Shown one piece after another: positions 52,291 through 61,167 of a DNA stretch of 64,000 nt. This stretch comes from an uncultured Eubacteriales bacterium (lineage in GTDB: Bacteria > Bacillota > Clostridia > Oscillospirales > CAG-272), in contig CAJLCI010000003.1 in assembly GCA_905205065.1 (NCBI GenBank), positions 1 to 64,000 of the forward strand, written 5' to 3'. The position numbers were made by a program, and so were the translations under genes. Under the pieces are notes generated by a model. It saw nothing but the letters and a program-made list of their open reading frames with translations. It searched no databases and was not told the DNA's origin. The first letter of the stretch is position 1. Each line of letters starts with the position of its first letter.

Positions 52291-53418
52291 ATGATTAAAA
52301 AACTGACAGCGTTTTCTCTTGCCTGTATTTTTGGAGCTACAGCAATTGTATTTTCGTCATGTAAAAATCAATACACCAAAACACCGAAAGATTTTACCCC
52401 CCCATACGATTATGATTTATCAGAGTATGTTACTCTTGGACAATACAAAGGAATAGAGTATACTCCTTATACAATTGAAGCCACAGATGAGCAAATTGAA
52501 AAAAAGCTTGCAGAAGAGTTAGACGAATATTCAACGGTCGAAGTAATTTCAGACCGCCCCGCCAAGCTTGGAGATACACTGACAATAAATTACGCCGGAA
52601 CAATTGACGGAGAATCGTTTGAAGGAGGAACCGCAACCGAGCAGACAATAACTCTCGGAGAGGGAAGATTTATAGAAGGTTTTGAAGACGGACTTGTCGG
52701 CTTGAATGCCGGGGAAACAACAACGCTACATCTTCAGTTCCCTGATCCATATCCGAATAATCCGGATCTTGCCGGAAAAGATGTTGACTTTACAGTTCTT
52801 GTACGTTTCATCAGATCGGTAACTATACCTGAGCTTACAGATGAATTTGTTGCAAGCATCGGAGACTACACTTCGGCGGAAGACTACAGAAATTATATTA
52901 AAACTTTGGTTGAAGAAGAGAATAAAGAATCCGAAGCTTCAGAGAACAAACAGCGGGTATGGGAAGCAGTTTACAAAAACTGTGAATTCCACAGCGTTCC
53001 CGAGACTGAAGTAAATACTTATATAGAATCGATGACAAGTCAGTATACCGCATATGCAGAATCCGAATCAATGGAACTTGAAGAGTTTGTAACTACTTAT
53101 TTAGGCACAACCTACGAGACATTTGAAGCTCAGATAAAAGCGTATGCCGAAGCATATGTTAAACAGGATCTAATAATCTATTCTATTGTTCATGCTGAAA
53201 ATTTAAAGCTAACCGACAAAGAATATGACGAGGGAATAGCCGAATTAGCTGAAAATTATGGTACCACCATTGAATCTCTTGAAGAACAGGCAGATTTCTC
53301 CGATTTATGGAAATCCATTATGCCGAACAAGGTTTTGTCATTCCTGCTTGACAATGCTGTTGCTTCCGCGGCAGATTCAGATACAGAATCATCTGCGTCA
53401 ACAACCGCGGCAGAATAA
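52291..53418 (+). CDS. Lipoprotein peptidyl-prolyl isomerase (trigger-factor-like, FKBP domain)
   Basis: Predicted extracellular folding factor of 375 residues. The signal peptide (MIKKLTAFSLACIFGATAIV) ends in a lipobox VFSSC, so Cys24 would be lipidated. The FKBP domain is at about 85-170 (LGDTLTINYAGTIDGESFEGG, GRFIEGFEDGLVGL). A helical C-terminal part (about 175-350, PELTDEFVASIGDYTSAEDY) resembles the trigger-factor C domain, so this is a secreted trigger-factor relative. It starts 18 bases after the phosphofructokinase gene, within the same transcript. A Ser/Thr/Ala tail ends it. Confidence 0.88.
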   Translation: MIKKLTAFSLACIFGATAIVFSSCKNQYTKTPKDFTPPYDYDLSEYVTLGQYKGIEYTPYTIEATDEQIEKKLAEELDEYSTVEVISDRPAKLGDTLTINYAGTIDGESFEGGTATEQTITLGEGRFIEGFEDGLVGLNAGETTTLHLQFPDPYPNNPDLAGKDVDFTVLVRFIRSVTIPELTDEFVASIGDYTSAEDYRNYIKTLVEEENKESEASENKQRVWEAVYKNCEFHSVPETEVNTYIESMTSQYTAYAESESMELEEFVTTYLGTTYETFEAQIKAYAEAYVKQDLIIYSIVHAENLKLTDKEYDEGIAELAENYGTTIESLEEQADFSDLWKSIMPNKVLSFLLDNAVASAADSDTESSASTTAAE

Positions 53419-53621
53419 ATTTTAAAATAATAAGAATAGATCTTATAATGAAACTTTAACGAGAGAAATGTATTTAAATCTAAAAACAAAATATTCTGCC
53501 GGTAATAATAGGCCTATTGATCTATTCAACATCAGAAATTGCCTTATATTGCTTTATTATATTACTTTCCGCAAAACTTTTGTATTAAGCATGAAAAAAT
53601 CCGCCCACTATGTGTGAAAAT

Positions 53622-53660
53622 AAAAATATCACCCGATAAAAAACGGGTGATATTTTTATT
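53622..53660. terminator. Bidirectional terminator between the PPIase and recG
   Basis: AAAAATATCACCCG and CGGGTGATATTTTT form a 14-bp perfect stem with an eight-base loop, flanked by T- and A-runs, between convergent genes. Confidence 0.93.
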
Positions 53661-53692
53661 TAAGCATAAATAATATCTATAACAAATTTTAT

Positions 53693-55885
53693 TCAATGAA
53701 TTGTATTGACTTCTGTATTGAATAGCTTTATAACCTCCCTGCAGGCAGGAAGATTTTGCGGAAGTTCAAGCTTAGGATCGGACAGAAGCGTTTGCTTTGC
53801 GGCGTCTGACGCAGATTTAAGCAAGTTCCCGTCAGAAAATCCGGTGAGAAGATCAGAATCAAAGCTGCCATGCTGGCGTGCAAAACCGGAAGAACGCGGA
53901 AAAAAATCACCCGGACCGCGGATCTCAAGATCTCTTTGAGCAATTTCATATCCGTTATTTGAGTTCTTCATTATTTCCATCCTTCTTTTTGCTCCGTCAG
54001 ATTTGCTGTCTGAAATCAAAATACAAAAGGATTTAATTCTGCCGCGGCCTACTCTTCCTCTAAGCTGATGCAGCTGTGCAAGTCCGAAACGCTCGGCGTT
54101 TTCAATTATCATCAAAGACGCATTCGGAACATTTATTCCAACTTCAATAACCGTAGTCGATACAAGAATTTTTATTTTTCCTGAAGAAAAATCGGTCATG
54201 ACCGACTCCTTTTCCTTTGGATTCATTTTTCCATGAAGCATACCTATATGTATATCAGGAAATATTTCTTTTGACAAAAAACCGTAAGTGTCGGCAACGC
54301 TTTTAAGCTTTGTATTTTTGTGATCTTCCGCCTTTTCAATATCGAAAATATTTAAAGGTACAAACTCCTCAGATTCAGATTCGTTTTCATCTTCGCTTTC
54401 TATAGAAGGACATACTATATATACCTGATAACCCATATCTATGTTTTTTCTAATAAAATTATATACTCTTGGAAGATAGCTGCTGTCTACAGCAAAAGTA
54501 TCTATCTTTTGACGTCCGGGAGGAAGCTCGTCCAATGAAGATATTGCAAGGTCTCCGTACAAAGTAAAGGCAAGAGTTCTCGGAATTGGCGTTGCGCTCA
54601 TAACTAAAATATGTGCTGCAGCCTTCCTTTCCTCCTGATCTGCGGAATTATTCATTATTTTTATATCACTTTTTTCCGCAAGTGCAGTACGCTGCATAAC
54701 GCCAAAACGATGCTGCTCGTCCGTAATTACAAGTCCAAGCTTTTTGAAACGTATGTCCGGAGAAATAAGTGCATGCGTACCTATTATAAGATCTATTGCC
54801 CCGCACGCAAGTTCTCCGTTAATTCTTACACGCTCCGCTTTTCTGACCGATCCTGTAAGGAGCGCAGTTTTTATTCCGATTTTTTCAAAAAGAGGCTTCA
54901 GCTCGTCATAATGCTGTCTTGCAAGTATCTCTGTCGGCGCCATAAGTGCAGCCTGCATATTATTTTTTACAGCTGTATATATTGCAGCTGCCGCACAAAC
55001 TGTTTTCCCGCTTCCGACATCTCCGGTAAGAATACGGCTCATCGGCGGTTTGTGAGTACCGCACATATCATCCTCTATTTCCGAAATCGCTCGTTTCTGC
55101 GCGCCGGTAAGCTCAAAACCAATGCAATCAAGAAAAGGTTTATAATCAATTTTGCTCATAGGAAAGGAAATACGATTGTCAATGTATGTTTTTGACAGTC
55201 CGGAGCCGAGCAAAAATATATATATGCGCTCAAAGGAAAAACGTCTGAGCGCATCGGCAGTATCCTCCGCTGTTTCAGGAAAATGCACAGCTTTAATTGC
55301 CTCACAGAGAGGAAGCAAATCATATTTTCGCTGGATTTGCTCCGGAACAATATCGTCAATGTATGATAAATAGTTTCCTTTGATCGCAGACCGTATAAAT
55401 GACATCATCATTTTTTGAGAGATACCGGAAGTAAGCGGATAAACGGGGACAAGTTTTGGCAGCTGTATTCCGGGAGCATATGGCTCGAACATCGGTGAAA
55501 TAAGTTCCGGTCTTTTTGAAACATAGCTGAGTTTACCCCAAAACCGAAATTCTGCTCCTACTTCAAAAATATCTTTTACATATGGCTGATTAAAAAATAC
55601 TATTGTGCAAGTCCCGCTCTCATCAAAAGCCGTGAATTTCGTTACAGACCGATTGCCCGGTATTTTGGCAGTTCTCGGAGCTGTAGCAACAGTTAGCCTG
55701 AAAGCTCCGACAGTTCCGTCGGAACATTCGGAAATACTGAGGATATTTCCGCGGTCCTGGTATCCGCGCGGAAAATGGTAAAGAAGCTCACGGACAGTAG
55801 TAATACCTAACTTCTCAAGTAATTTAGCCCTTACCGCTCCTATCCCTGGTACATATCTTATCGGTGTGTCAGCCCGGGAAACCAT
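53693..55885 (-). CDS. recG: ATP-dependent DNA helicase RecG
   Basis: Branch-migrating helicase that regresses stalled forks and processes R-loops. The 730-residue protein is complete. It has an N-terminal hairpin (YVPGIGAVRAKLLEKLG), a wedge OB-fold (about 60-160), helicase motifs ILTGDVGSGKTVCAAAA (Walker A), MAPTEILARQHYDEL, TDEQHRFG (DEQH box) and VMSATPIPRTLAFTLYGD. VSTTVIEVGINVPNAS and HQLRGRVGRGR follow. The ribosome site is weak, AAAGGCG 15 bases before the ATG. Confidence 0.96.
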   Translation of the reverse strand: MVSRADTPIRYVPGIGAVRAKLLEKLGITTVRELLYHFPRGYQDRGNILSISECSDGTVGAFRLTVATAPRTAKIPGNRSVTKFTAFDESGTCTIVFFNQPYVKDIFEVGAEFRFWGKLSYVSKRPELISPMFEPYAPGIQLPKLVPVYPLTSGISQKMMMSFIRSAIKGNYLSYIDDIVPEQIQRKYDLLPLCEAIKAVHFPETAEDTADALRRFSFERIYIFLLGSGLSKTYIDNRISFPMSKIDYKPFLDCIGFELTGAQKRAISEIEDDMCGTHKPPMSRILTGDVGSGKTVCAAAAIYTAVKNNMQAALMAPTEILARQHYDELKPLFEKIGIKTALLTGSVRKAERVRINGELACGAIDLIIGTHALISPDIRFKKLGLVITDEQHRFGVMQRTALAEKSDIKIMNNSADQEERKAAAHILVMSATPIPRTLAFTLYGDLAISSLDELPPGRQKIDTFAVDSSYLPRVYNFIRKNIDMGYQVYIVCPSIESEDENESESEEFVPLNIFDIEKAEDHKNTKLKSVADTYGFLSKEIFPDIHIGMLHGKMNPKEKESVMTDFSSGKIKILVSTTVIEVGINVPNASLMIIENAERFGLAQLHQLRGRVGRGRIKSFCILISDSKSDGAKRRMEIMKNSNNGYEIAQRDLEIRGPGDFFPRSSGFARQHGSFDSDLLTGFSDGNLLKSASDAAKQTLLSDPKLELPQNLPACREVIKLFNTEVNTIH

Positions 55886-55925
55886 AATATTTATACCAAC
55901 GCCTTTGTATAGACTTCCTTTCGTA

Positions 55926-55959
55926 AAAATAAAGCCGCAGTGTCAGCCAACACTGCGGC
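55926..55959 (-). terminator. Rho-independent terminator after spoIIIAH
   Basis: On the minus strand GCCGCAGTGT-tggctg-ACACTGCGGC is followed by TTTATTTTT. It separates spoIIIAH from recG. Confidence 0.9.
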
Positions 55960-56054
55960 AGAACTGTTTTACAGTTTAATTATAAGCTTATATTTCAGTT
56001 TTGTCAACCGCTTAGAAACCACAAATATCTGATCCTGATCAGAGGCAAAGCTGA

Positions 56055-56987
56055 TTAGCCGGGAGTTTTCTCAACAATTTTAACGCCCGACGCCGGAAGT
56101 GATGTCTGTTCACAAATAATTTCGGTAATCTGCGCAACCTCGCCGGCAAGAAGACCGTCGCTTGCAACAATAACCGTCGCACCTCCGTCTCCCACTACCG
56201 CTATACAATCCTCAAATCCTTTAGCTTTAATTAAAGATTCTATGTTTGATTCCTGCTCGATTTGCGATGCAATTTTTGACATACTTTGTAACGCGCTGTC
56301 TTTACTTTCCTGGAGCGCATCCTCACTGTCTATAACAAGCTGCAAAACTTCAAGCGACTCATCCCTTGCCCGTCTTCTGTTTACTGCCGCCGTTGAGAAA
56401 TACTCCGCTCCGGTAACATTTACATTCTCAGCCGAATTATTATCATTATCTGCACTTGCATTGGCCGATCCTGTATCAACAGTAGGATCTCCCGAAGCAT
56501 CGGTATAATCGTTATAGCTGCGGTTATCTGTAAGCGTATGATTTAAAACAAGAGCGCCGCAAATCAACGCCAGAGCGCCGATAACAATTGCGTTTTTCTT
56601 ACGAAAATGTATTTTTTCAGGAAGCTTGCGAAATGAAGCCATATTTAGTTTATTTTTCCAGCTATCAATAATTGCTTCATCATCCTGTTTGCTTTCCGCA
56701 TCAACAGTACTTACTGTTTTTGTCAGCTGTTCTGCTTTGCTAACCGAGTTTTTTTCTTTGGGTTTATAACTAAACTCAGAAAATTCCGGTCCGGTACTCT
56801 TTTTCTTTTCTTCGTTCACTGTTTTTTTGTCAATTAAAGGCATAAGCTTTTCAATACTTTTCCCATTTTGACCTACAGGTGAAGTCTTAAGTGAAAGCCG
56901 GCTGATTTCATCTGCCGGAATATTTGTAATTTGACTGCCCGAAGTTTTCTTTTCTTCTTTTTCTCCGCTTGCTTTTATGATGGTCAT
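56055..56987 (-). CDS. spoIIIAH: Stage III sporulation protein AH
   Basis: Mother-cell membrane protein which, with forespore SpoIIQ, forms the feeding-tube channel of engulfing endospores. The C-terminal 180 residues are the SpoIIIAH ring-building domain: a single membrane helix at about 131-149, AEYFSTAAVNRRRARDESL, a helical stretch and KGFEDCIAVVGDGGATVIV. A basic/acidic N-terminal extension of about 125 residues is unlike the short cytosolic tail of B. subtilis SpoIIIAH and looks disordered. The rest of the spoIIIA operon is not adjacent, so the gene is unlinked or the operon is split. ATG after AAAGGATG. Confidence 0.88.
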   Translation of the reverse strand: MTIIKASGEKEEKKTSGSQITNIPADEISRLSLKTSPVGQNGKSIEKLMPLIDKKTVNEEKKKSTGPEFSEFSYKPKEKNSVSKAEQLTKTVSTVDAESKQDDEAIIDSWKNKLNMASFRKLPEKIHFRKKNAIVIGALALICGALVLNHTLTDNRSYNDYTDASGDPTVDTGSANASADNDNNSAENVNVTGAEYFSTAAVNRRRARDESLEVLQLVIDSEDALQESKDSALQSMSKIASQIEQESNIESLIKAKGFEDCIAVVGDGGATVIVASDGLLAGEVAQITEIICEQTSLPASGVKIVEKTPG

Positions 56988-57212
56988 AACAAATCATGCA
57001 TCCTTTCCTGATTATATGTTAATGCATTTCGCATCCAGGGAATGATCAAATTTTTTATAGAAGCAAAACCCTGCTGAATGCCGGTAACCGCTTGCTTTTA
57101 CTTATATGTTAAATCTATATGCGACAGCTATATAGGATATTCCTCTATATAAAAATTTCATCGGTAACAAATAAAAATTTTTTTCATATACTTTTACGGG
57201 AGGATATATCAT

Positions 57213-57881
57213 ATGCATTTTTCAGGTAATATAATTGGGATAACTCCGGGACGGGATGAGGAAAATAAAAATTACCGCATGCGGATCAAAGTAGCCGAAT
57301 GGATTCGCAGCGCCGGTCTATGTCCGATAATGTATGACATGTACTCTGACGACGAATATATAAAAAAAGTATGCAGTATATCGGACGGCATTATTTTCAG
57401 CGGCGGAGGCGATATTCTCCCATATTTTTACGGAGAAGAAGGAAATGACGAATGCAGCGGCATTGACCGGCAGAGAGATTTGTTCGAGCTTAAATTGTTT
57501 GCTGAAGCAAGAAGCCGGCAAATACCGATTCTCGGTATTTGCCGCGGAGCTCAGCTGATTGCCGTAGGTCTGGGGGGACGTCTCGGAAGAAATATAGAAG
57601 GACACAGTGAATCGACTCATAAAATTTTTGCGGCAAAAAATACAGAGATCTATTTTATTACCGGGGAAACAGCGGAAGTCAACAGTTATCATCACCAGTT
57701 TATTGCTTCTGTTCCTGCTCAAGGAATTATATCTGCATCAGACGCAAATGGTATTGCTGAGGCTGTAGAAGCAACGAACGGCTCATTTTGCGTAGGTATT
57801 CAATGGCACCCTGAGCTTGATATAGATAGTAAAACTTCTATGCACATTATCAGAAGATTTGCAGAAGTCGTTAAAAAATAA
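57213..57881 (+). CDS. Class I glutamine amidotransferase (peptidase C26, PuuD-like)
   Basis: A 222-residue hydrolase of gamma-glutamyl compounds. Catalytic Cys in LGICRGAQLIAVGLGG, His and Glu in IQWHPELDID, and the family's SYHHQFI motif are present. Relatives split gamma-Glu-GABA or gamma-Glu-Gly/polyamine conjugates; the substrate here is not known and no polyamine genes are near. ATG follows GGGAGGATATATC. Confidence 0.88.
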   Translation: MHFSGNIIGITPGRDEENKNYRMRIKVAEWIRSAGLCPIMYDMYSDDEYIKKVCSISDGIIFSGGGDILPYFYGEEGNDECSGIDRQRDLFELKLFAEARSRQIPILGICRGAQLIAVGLGGRLGRNIEGHSESTHKIFAAKNTEIYFITGETAEVNSYHHQFIASVPAQGIISASDANGIAEAVEATNGSFCVGIQWHPELDIDSKTSMHIIRRFAEVVKK

Positions 57882-57902
57882 ATACATACCCGATAAAAAC
57901 TA

Positions 57903-57932
57903 AAAGCCCCCTTATGGGGCTTTAATGTTTTT
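57903..57932. terminator. Bidirectional terminator
   Basis: AAAGCCCC-cttat-GGGGCTTT with a downstream T-rich run, between the convergent amidotransferase and phosphoglucomutase genes. Confidence 0.8.
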
Positions 57933-57934
57933 AT

Positions 57935-59710
57935 TTATATCTTCATTAACTTTTTAACCGAGTCGGTATACATTTCAAGTGTATTCTCAAGTTCAGATTC
58001 ATTATTTGAGTCACTGTGAAGAAGATAATAGATTTTGATTTTAGGTTCAGTCCCTGACGGACGCACTATGACCTTATTTCCGCTTTCCATTTCATAGAAC
58101 AGTACATTAGATTTCGGCAAATGTGTACCGCTCTTACTTCCGGTTTCAGTGTCGGTAATCGTTTCATCAAGATAATCCCGGATAAAACGAACTTTTTCCT
58201 CGCCGATTTTTTCAGGAGGACAGCTGCGCAGTTTGCTCATCAGTTTTTTCATTCTTTCCGCGCCGTCAATTCCCTCCATATAAATATTCGAGGTATGTTC
58301 TTTATACAAACCATAACGGGAATACATGTCGCACAGCGCTTCGTAAACAGATTTACCATGAGTCTGATAATAAGCGGCCATTTCACAGAGCATTACCGTA
58401 GCGCAAACTGCATCTTTATCGCGCACATATGTGCCGCGGTTGTATCCGTTTGATTCCTCAAATCCAAGCAAATAATCCTTGTCAACAGTACGGCCAAGCT
58501 CCGCTTCGCGATCGGATACAACCTTACCGATAAATTTAAAGCCTGTCAGAACATCGTAAAGCTTTACGCCGTGAACCTTGCATATTTTTGTTACAATATC
58601 AGTAGAAACAATTGTTTTCACTGCAAAAGCTTCCTCTGAAAGCTTTCCGAATTCTTTTTCAGCTTGGATTATATAGTCGAGAAGCATTGCTCCGATCTGA
58701 TTTCCAGTCAAAGTAATAAATTCACCTTTATCGTTACGTATCATAACACCGGTACGGTCAGCATCAGGATCATTGGCTATAATAATGTCTGCGCCTCTCT
58801 CATTCGCAAGTTTCACAGCAAGCTCAAATACCTGCGGAAGCTCCGGATTCGGAAAAGGTGTCGAAGGAAAATTTCCGTCAGGCGTCATCTGCTCATCAAC
58901 CGTATAAATATGTCTGACTCCCAAACGTCTCATGGCTTCAGGTACAAGCTTATAACCGGCGCCGTATAAAGGTGTATATACAATTACAAGCTTATCAGCC
59001 GCTTCAGATACAATTTCGGGACATATCGACTGGTTCAATACGCAGGACAGAAAGCCCTCGTCAATGCTCGAACCGATAATATTGATTTTTCCGTTTTTAA
59101 CTGCGGTCTCAAAATCTCCGTTATTAAATTTGACATCACTGAAAATGTTTGCCGCCATAATTTTTTTAGAAACTTCATCTGCCTGTTCCGGAGAAAGCTG
59201 AGCTCCGTCCTCACTGTATGCCTTATATCCGTTATATTCCTTCGGATTGTGTGAAGCCGTTATGTTTATGCCGGCAGCCGCACCGAGAGTCCGTATCGCA
59301 TATGAAAGCTCCGGTGTAGGACGTATATCGTCAAATAAATATACCTTTATTCCATTGTTAGCCATAACCGCGGCGGCCGATTGCGCAAATACCTTTGAAT
59401 TAATTCGACTGTCGTATGCTATAACTATGCCCCGATTTGCAGCGTCAGTAATTCCGCCGGCATTAAGGTAGTCGGCAAATCCCTGCGTCGCATGGCAGAC
59501 GGTATAAATATTCATATTATGCGTACCCATTGCCATAATGCCGCGCAGCCCTGCCGTACCAAAGCTAAGATATTCGCTGAACCGTTCCTTTATTTCCTCA
59601 TCATCCGACTCTATACTCTTCAGTTCAGATTTATCTTTTTCATTAAGCTTATCTGATTCGAGCCAGCTTAAAAATCTTTCCTTATATGTTTGCCGCGGAT
59701 TTAAATCCAT
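57935..59710 (-). CDS. Phospho-sugar mutase (phosphoglucomutase/phosphomannomutase)
   Basis: Interconverts hexose 1- and 6-phosphates. About 591 residues, four alpha-beta domains. The phospho-serine loop is GINITASHNPKEYNGYK, the Mg-binding loop NDPDADRTG, the sugar loop LLGFEESNGY and the phosphate-binding loop VRPSGTEPKIKIYYLL at the C-terminus. The longer form (over 560 residues) is that of PgcA-like Firmicutes enzymes. Upstream in-frame codons begin at 59785 but only the ATG at 59710 follows a GAAAGG site. Confidence 0.93.
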   Translation of the reverse strand: MDLNPRQTYKERFLSWLESDKLNEKDKSELKSIESDDEEIKERFSEYLSFGTAGLRGIMAMGTHNMNIYTVCHATQGFADYLNAGGITDAANRGIVIAYDSRINSKVFAQSAAAVMANNGIKVYLFDDIRPTPELSYAIRTLGAAAGINITASHNPKEYNGYKAYSEDGAQLSPEQADEVSKKIMAANIFSDVKFNNGDFETAVKNGKINIIGSSIDEGFLSCVLNQSICPEIVSEAADKLVIVYTPLYGAGYKLVPEAMRRLGVRHIYTVDEQMTPDGNFPSTPFPNPELPQVFELAVKLANERGADIIIANDPDADRTGVMIRNDKGEFITLTGNQIGAMLLDYIIQAEKEFGKLSEEAFAVKTIVSTDIVTKICKVHGVKLYDVLTGFKFIGKVVSDREAELGRTVDKDYLLGFEESNGYNRGTYVRDKDAVCATVMLCEMAAYYQTHGKSVYEALCDMYSRYGLYKEHTSNIYMEGIDGAERMKKLMSKLRSCPPEKIGEEKVRFIRDYLDETITDTETGSKSGTHLPKSNVLFYEMESGNKVIVRPSGTEPKIKIYYLLHSDSNNESELENTLEMYTDSVKKLMKI

Positions 59711-59809
59711 TAATATTACCAAACCTTTCTTTACGAAGTTATATTTCAATCTATTAATTAAAAAGCCGTTAAGCTTTAAAAACAAAATTTTTCATAAATA
59801 TCAGTAAGC

Positions 59810-60922
59810 TTATGAATTATTAATCTCCGAATGACGATATATACCTACCGCAGAGAAGCCCGGCGCTTCTAATATCAAATACAGAATGAATGCTAAAAGC
59901 CGTTCTTCTCCATTCTGACAAGTCAGGATAACATCATATAAATAATCGGTATCTGAATAAGAAAGCGGAAGGGATTCTATTCTGTGTACCTTATGACCAA
60001 GATATTCGGCAGCATGGAAAATCTCACCAAGCTTTGGCTTTTCTCCGCCGTGAAGAGTAAACTCATAGTACAGCGGCCCTGACTCTGCAGAATTTATTAT
60101 TCCCAGATTTTTACGCAGTAAACCAAATACAAGTCCGCTTTGCTTTAAAGCTACCGTGTGCGCTATCTTTAAGTCATAGTTTAAAAGCAATTTTCTGACT
60201 CCTCCGAGTCTGCCGTCCGAAAGATTTTCGATAGGAAGAATACAATAAGAACTTCTGCCGCTTTCAACATAATCACATACCGACTGAAGATCATCACAAA
60301 GAATTTTCTCAGGAAAACGATCCGGATTATCTGTTCCGCAAAGAATCGGAGAAAGGTTCTCAAATGCAGTATCGGAGTACAAATTTTGCAGATATGACAC
60401 TGAAAGTCCTTCGGCAGGCGAAATCATCGCTCCGAGCATTCCCTGCGGAGTCATTTTTTCAAGCGTTTGACGGTCCGTCATAAGGCAAAGGTTTAAACAT
60501 AACTCTGCGCGTAAAAGAACATTGTTAAATTCAGACTCCGGCCGGTTCAAAGAAAGCACTTCTTTGTCACCCGCATCACCTTTGTTTCCGCTGAACGGAC
60601 AGAATTTATGATATAAACTCCTCATATCATCTGCGGTAAACGACGACTTTCTCAGAAACTCAGTCCTGACATCAATATTCTCGTATTTGCTACTAATCTC
60701 AGATAAAATATACCGGTTTTCTGCGGATCGACGGGCAGAATGCTCTTTTTGAGATAATTCCGCCATCTTTATAAGTGACTCTGCAAGCTCACGAATATGT
60801 GCGCGCATTCGTATTCCTACAGAGCTTTGTTTTTCGCACAGCTCAGCAATGTTTTCTGCACAAATCAAGGCGGGAATATGTCCGTCCGGGTTATTTAACA
60901 AATAATTTCCCATCTCTGACAT
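59810..60922 (-). CDS. Degenerate prephenate-dehydratase-like/ACT protein
   Basis: About 370 residues, not assigned with certainty. The first 150 residues are helical and charged. The middle has SYCILPIENLSDGR, similar to the GVxPIENSxxG motif of prephenate dehydratase (PheA). The C-terminus (about 295-385) has KPKLGEIFHAAEYLGHKVHR and an IESLPL motif that match an ACT domain of the PheA type. Between the IEN motif and the ACT domain only about 55 residues remain, and the catalytic TRF motif is missing, so activity is unlikely. ATG 60922 follows GAAAGGCGGGA; an in-frame TTG at 61012 lacks a ribosome site. A regulatory role is a guess. Confidence 0.5.
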   Translation of the reverse strand: MSEMGNYLLNNPDGHIPALICAENIAELCEKQSSVGIRMRAHIRELAESLIKMAELSQKEHSARRSAENRYILSEISSKYENIDVRTEFLRKSSFTADDMRSLYHKFCPFSGNKGDAGDKEVLSLNRPESEFNNVLLRAELCLNLCLMTDRQTLEKMTPQGMLGAMISPAEGLSVSYLQNLYSDTAFENLSPILCGTDNPDRFPEKILCDDLQSVCDYVESGRSSYCILPIENLSDGRLGGVRKLLLNYDLKIAHTVALKQSGLVFGLLRKNLGIINSAESGPLYYEFTLHGGEKPKLGEIFHAAEYLGHKVHRIESLPLSYSDTDYLYDVILTCQNGEERLLAFILYLILEAPGFSAVGIYRHSEINNS

Positions 60923-61167
60923 TCCCGCCTTTCTATTTGCAAGTTCCGCGATTGAAAAAACTAAAAATCCGCATGAGCATCTTGGATACCAGTTTTTTAA
61001 CAGCTGCCGCAAAGCAATACAGCCGAAAACGGAACAGAGGGAAACACTATACCGTTTTTACAGCAGACAACCGTTTCATAAGCGCACTTTCGGCAATTAG
61101 TTTCAGCCGCAAAAATTCATTCGCCTTATACGCAGAGCATTATAATTTTAAATTAGAGTTTACCTTT

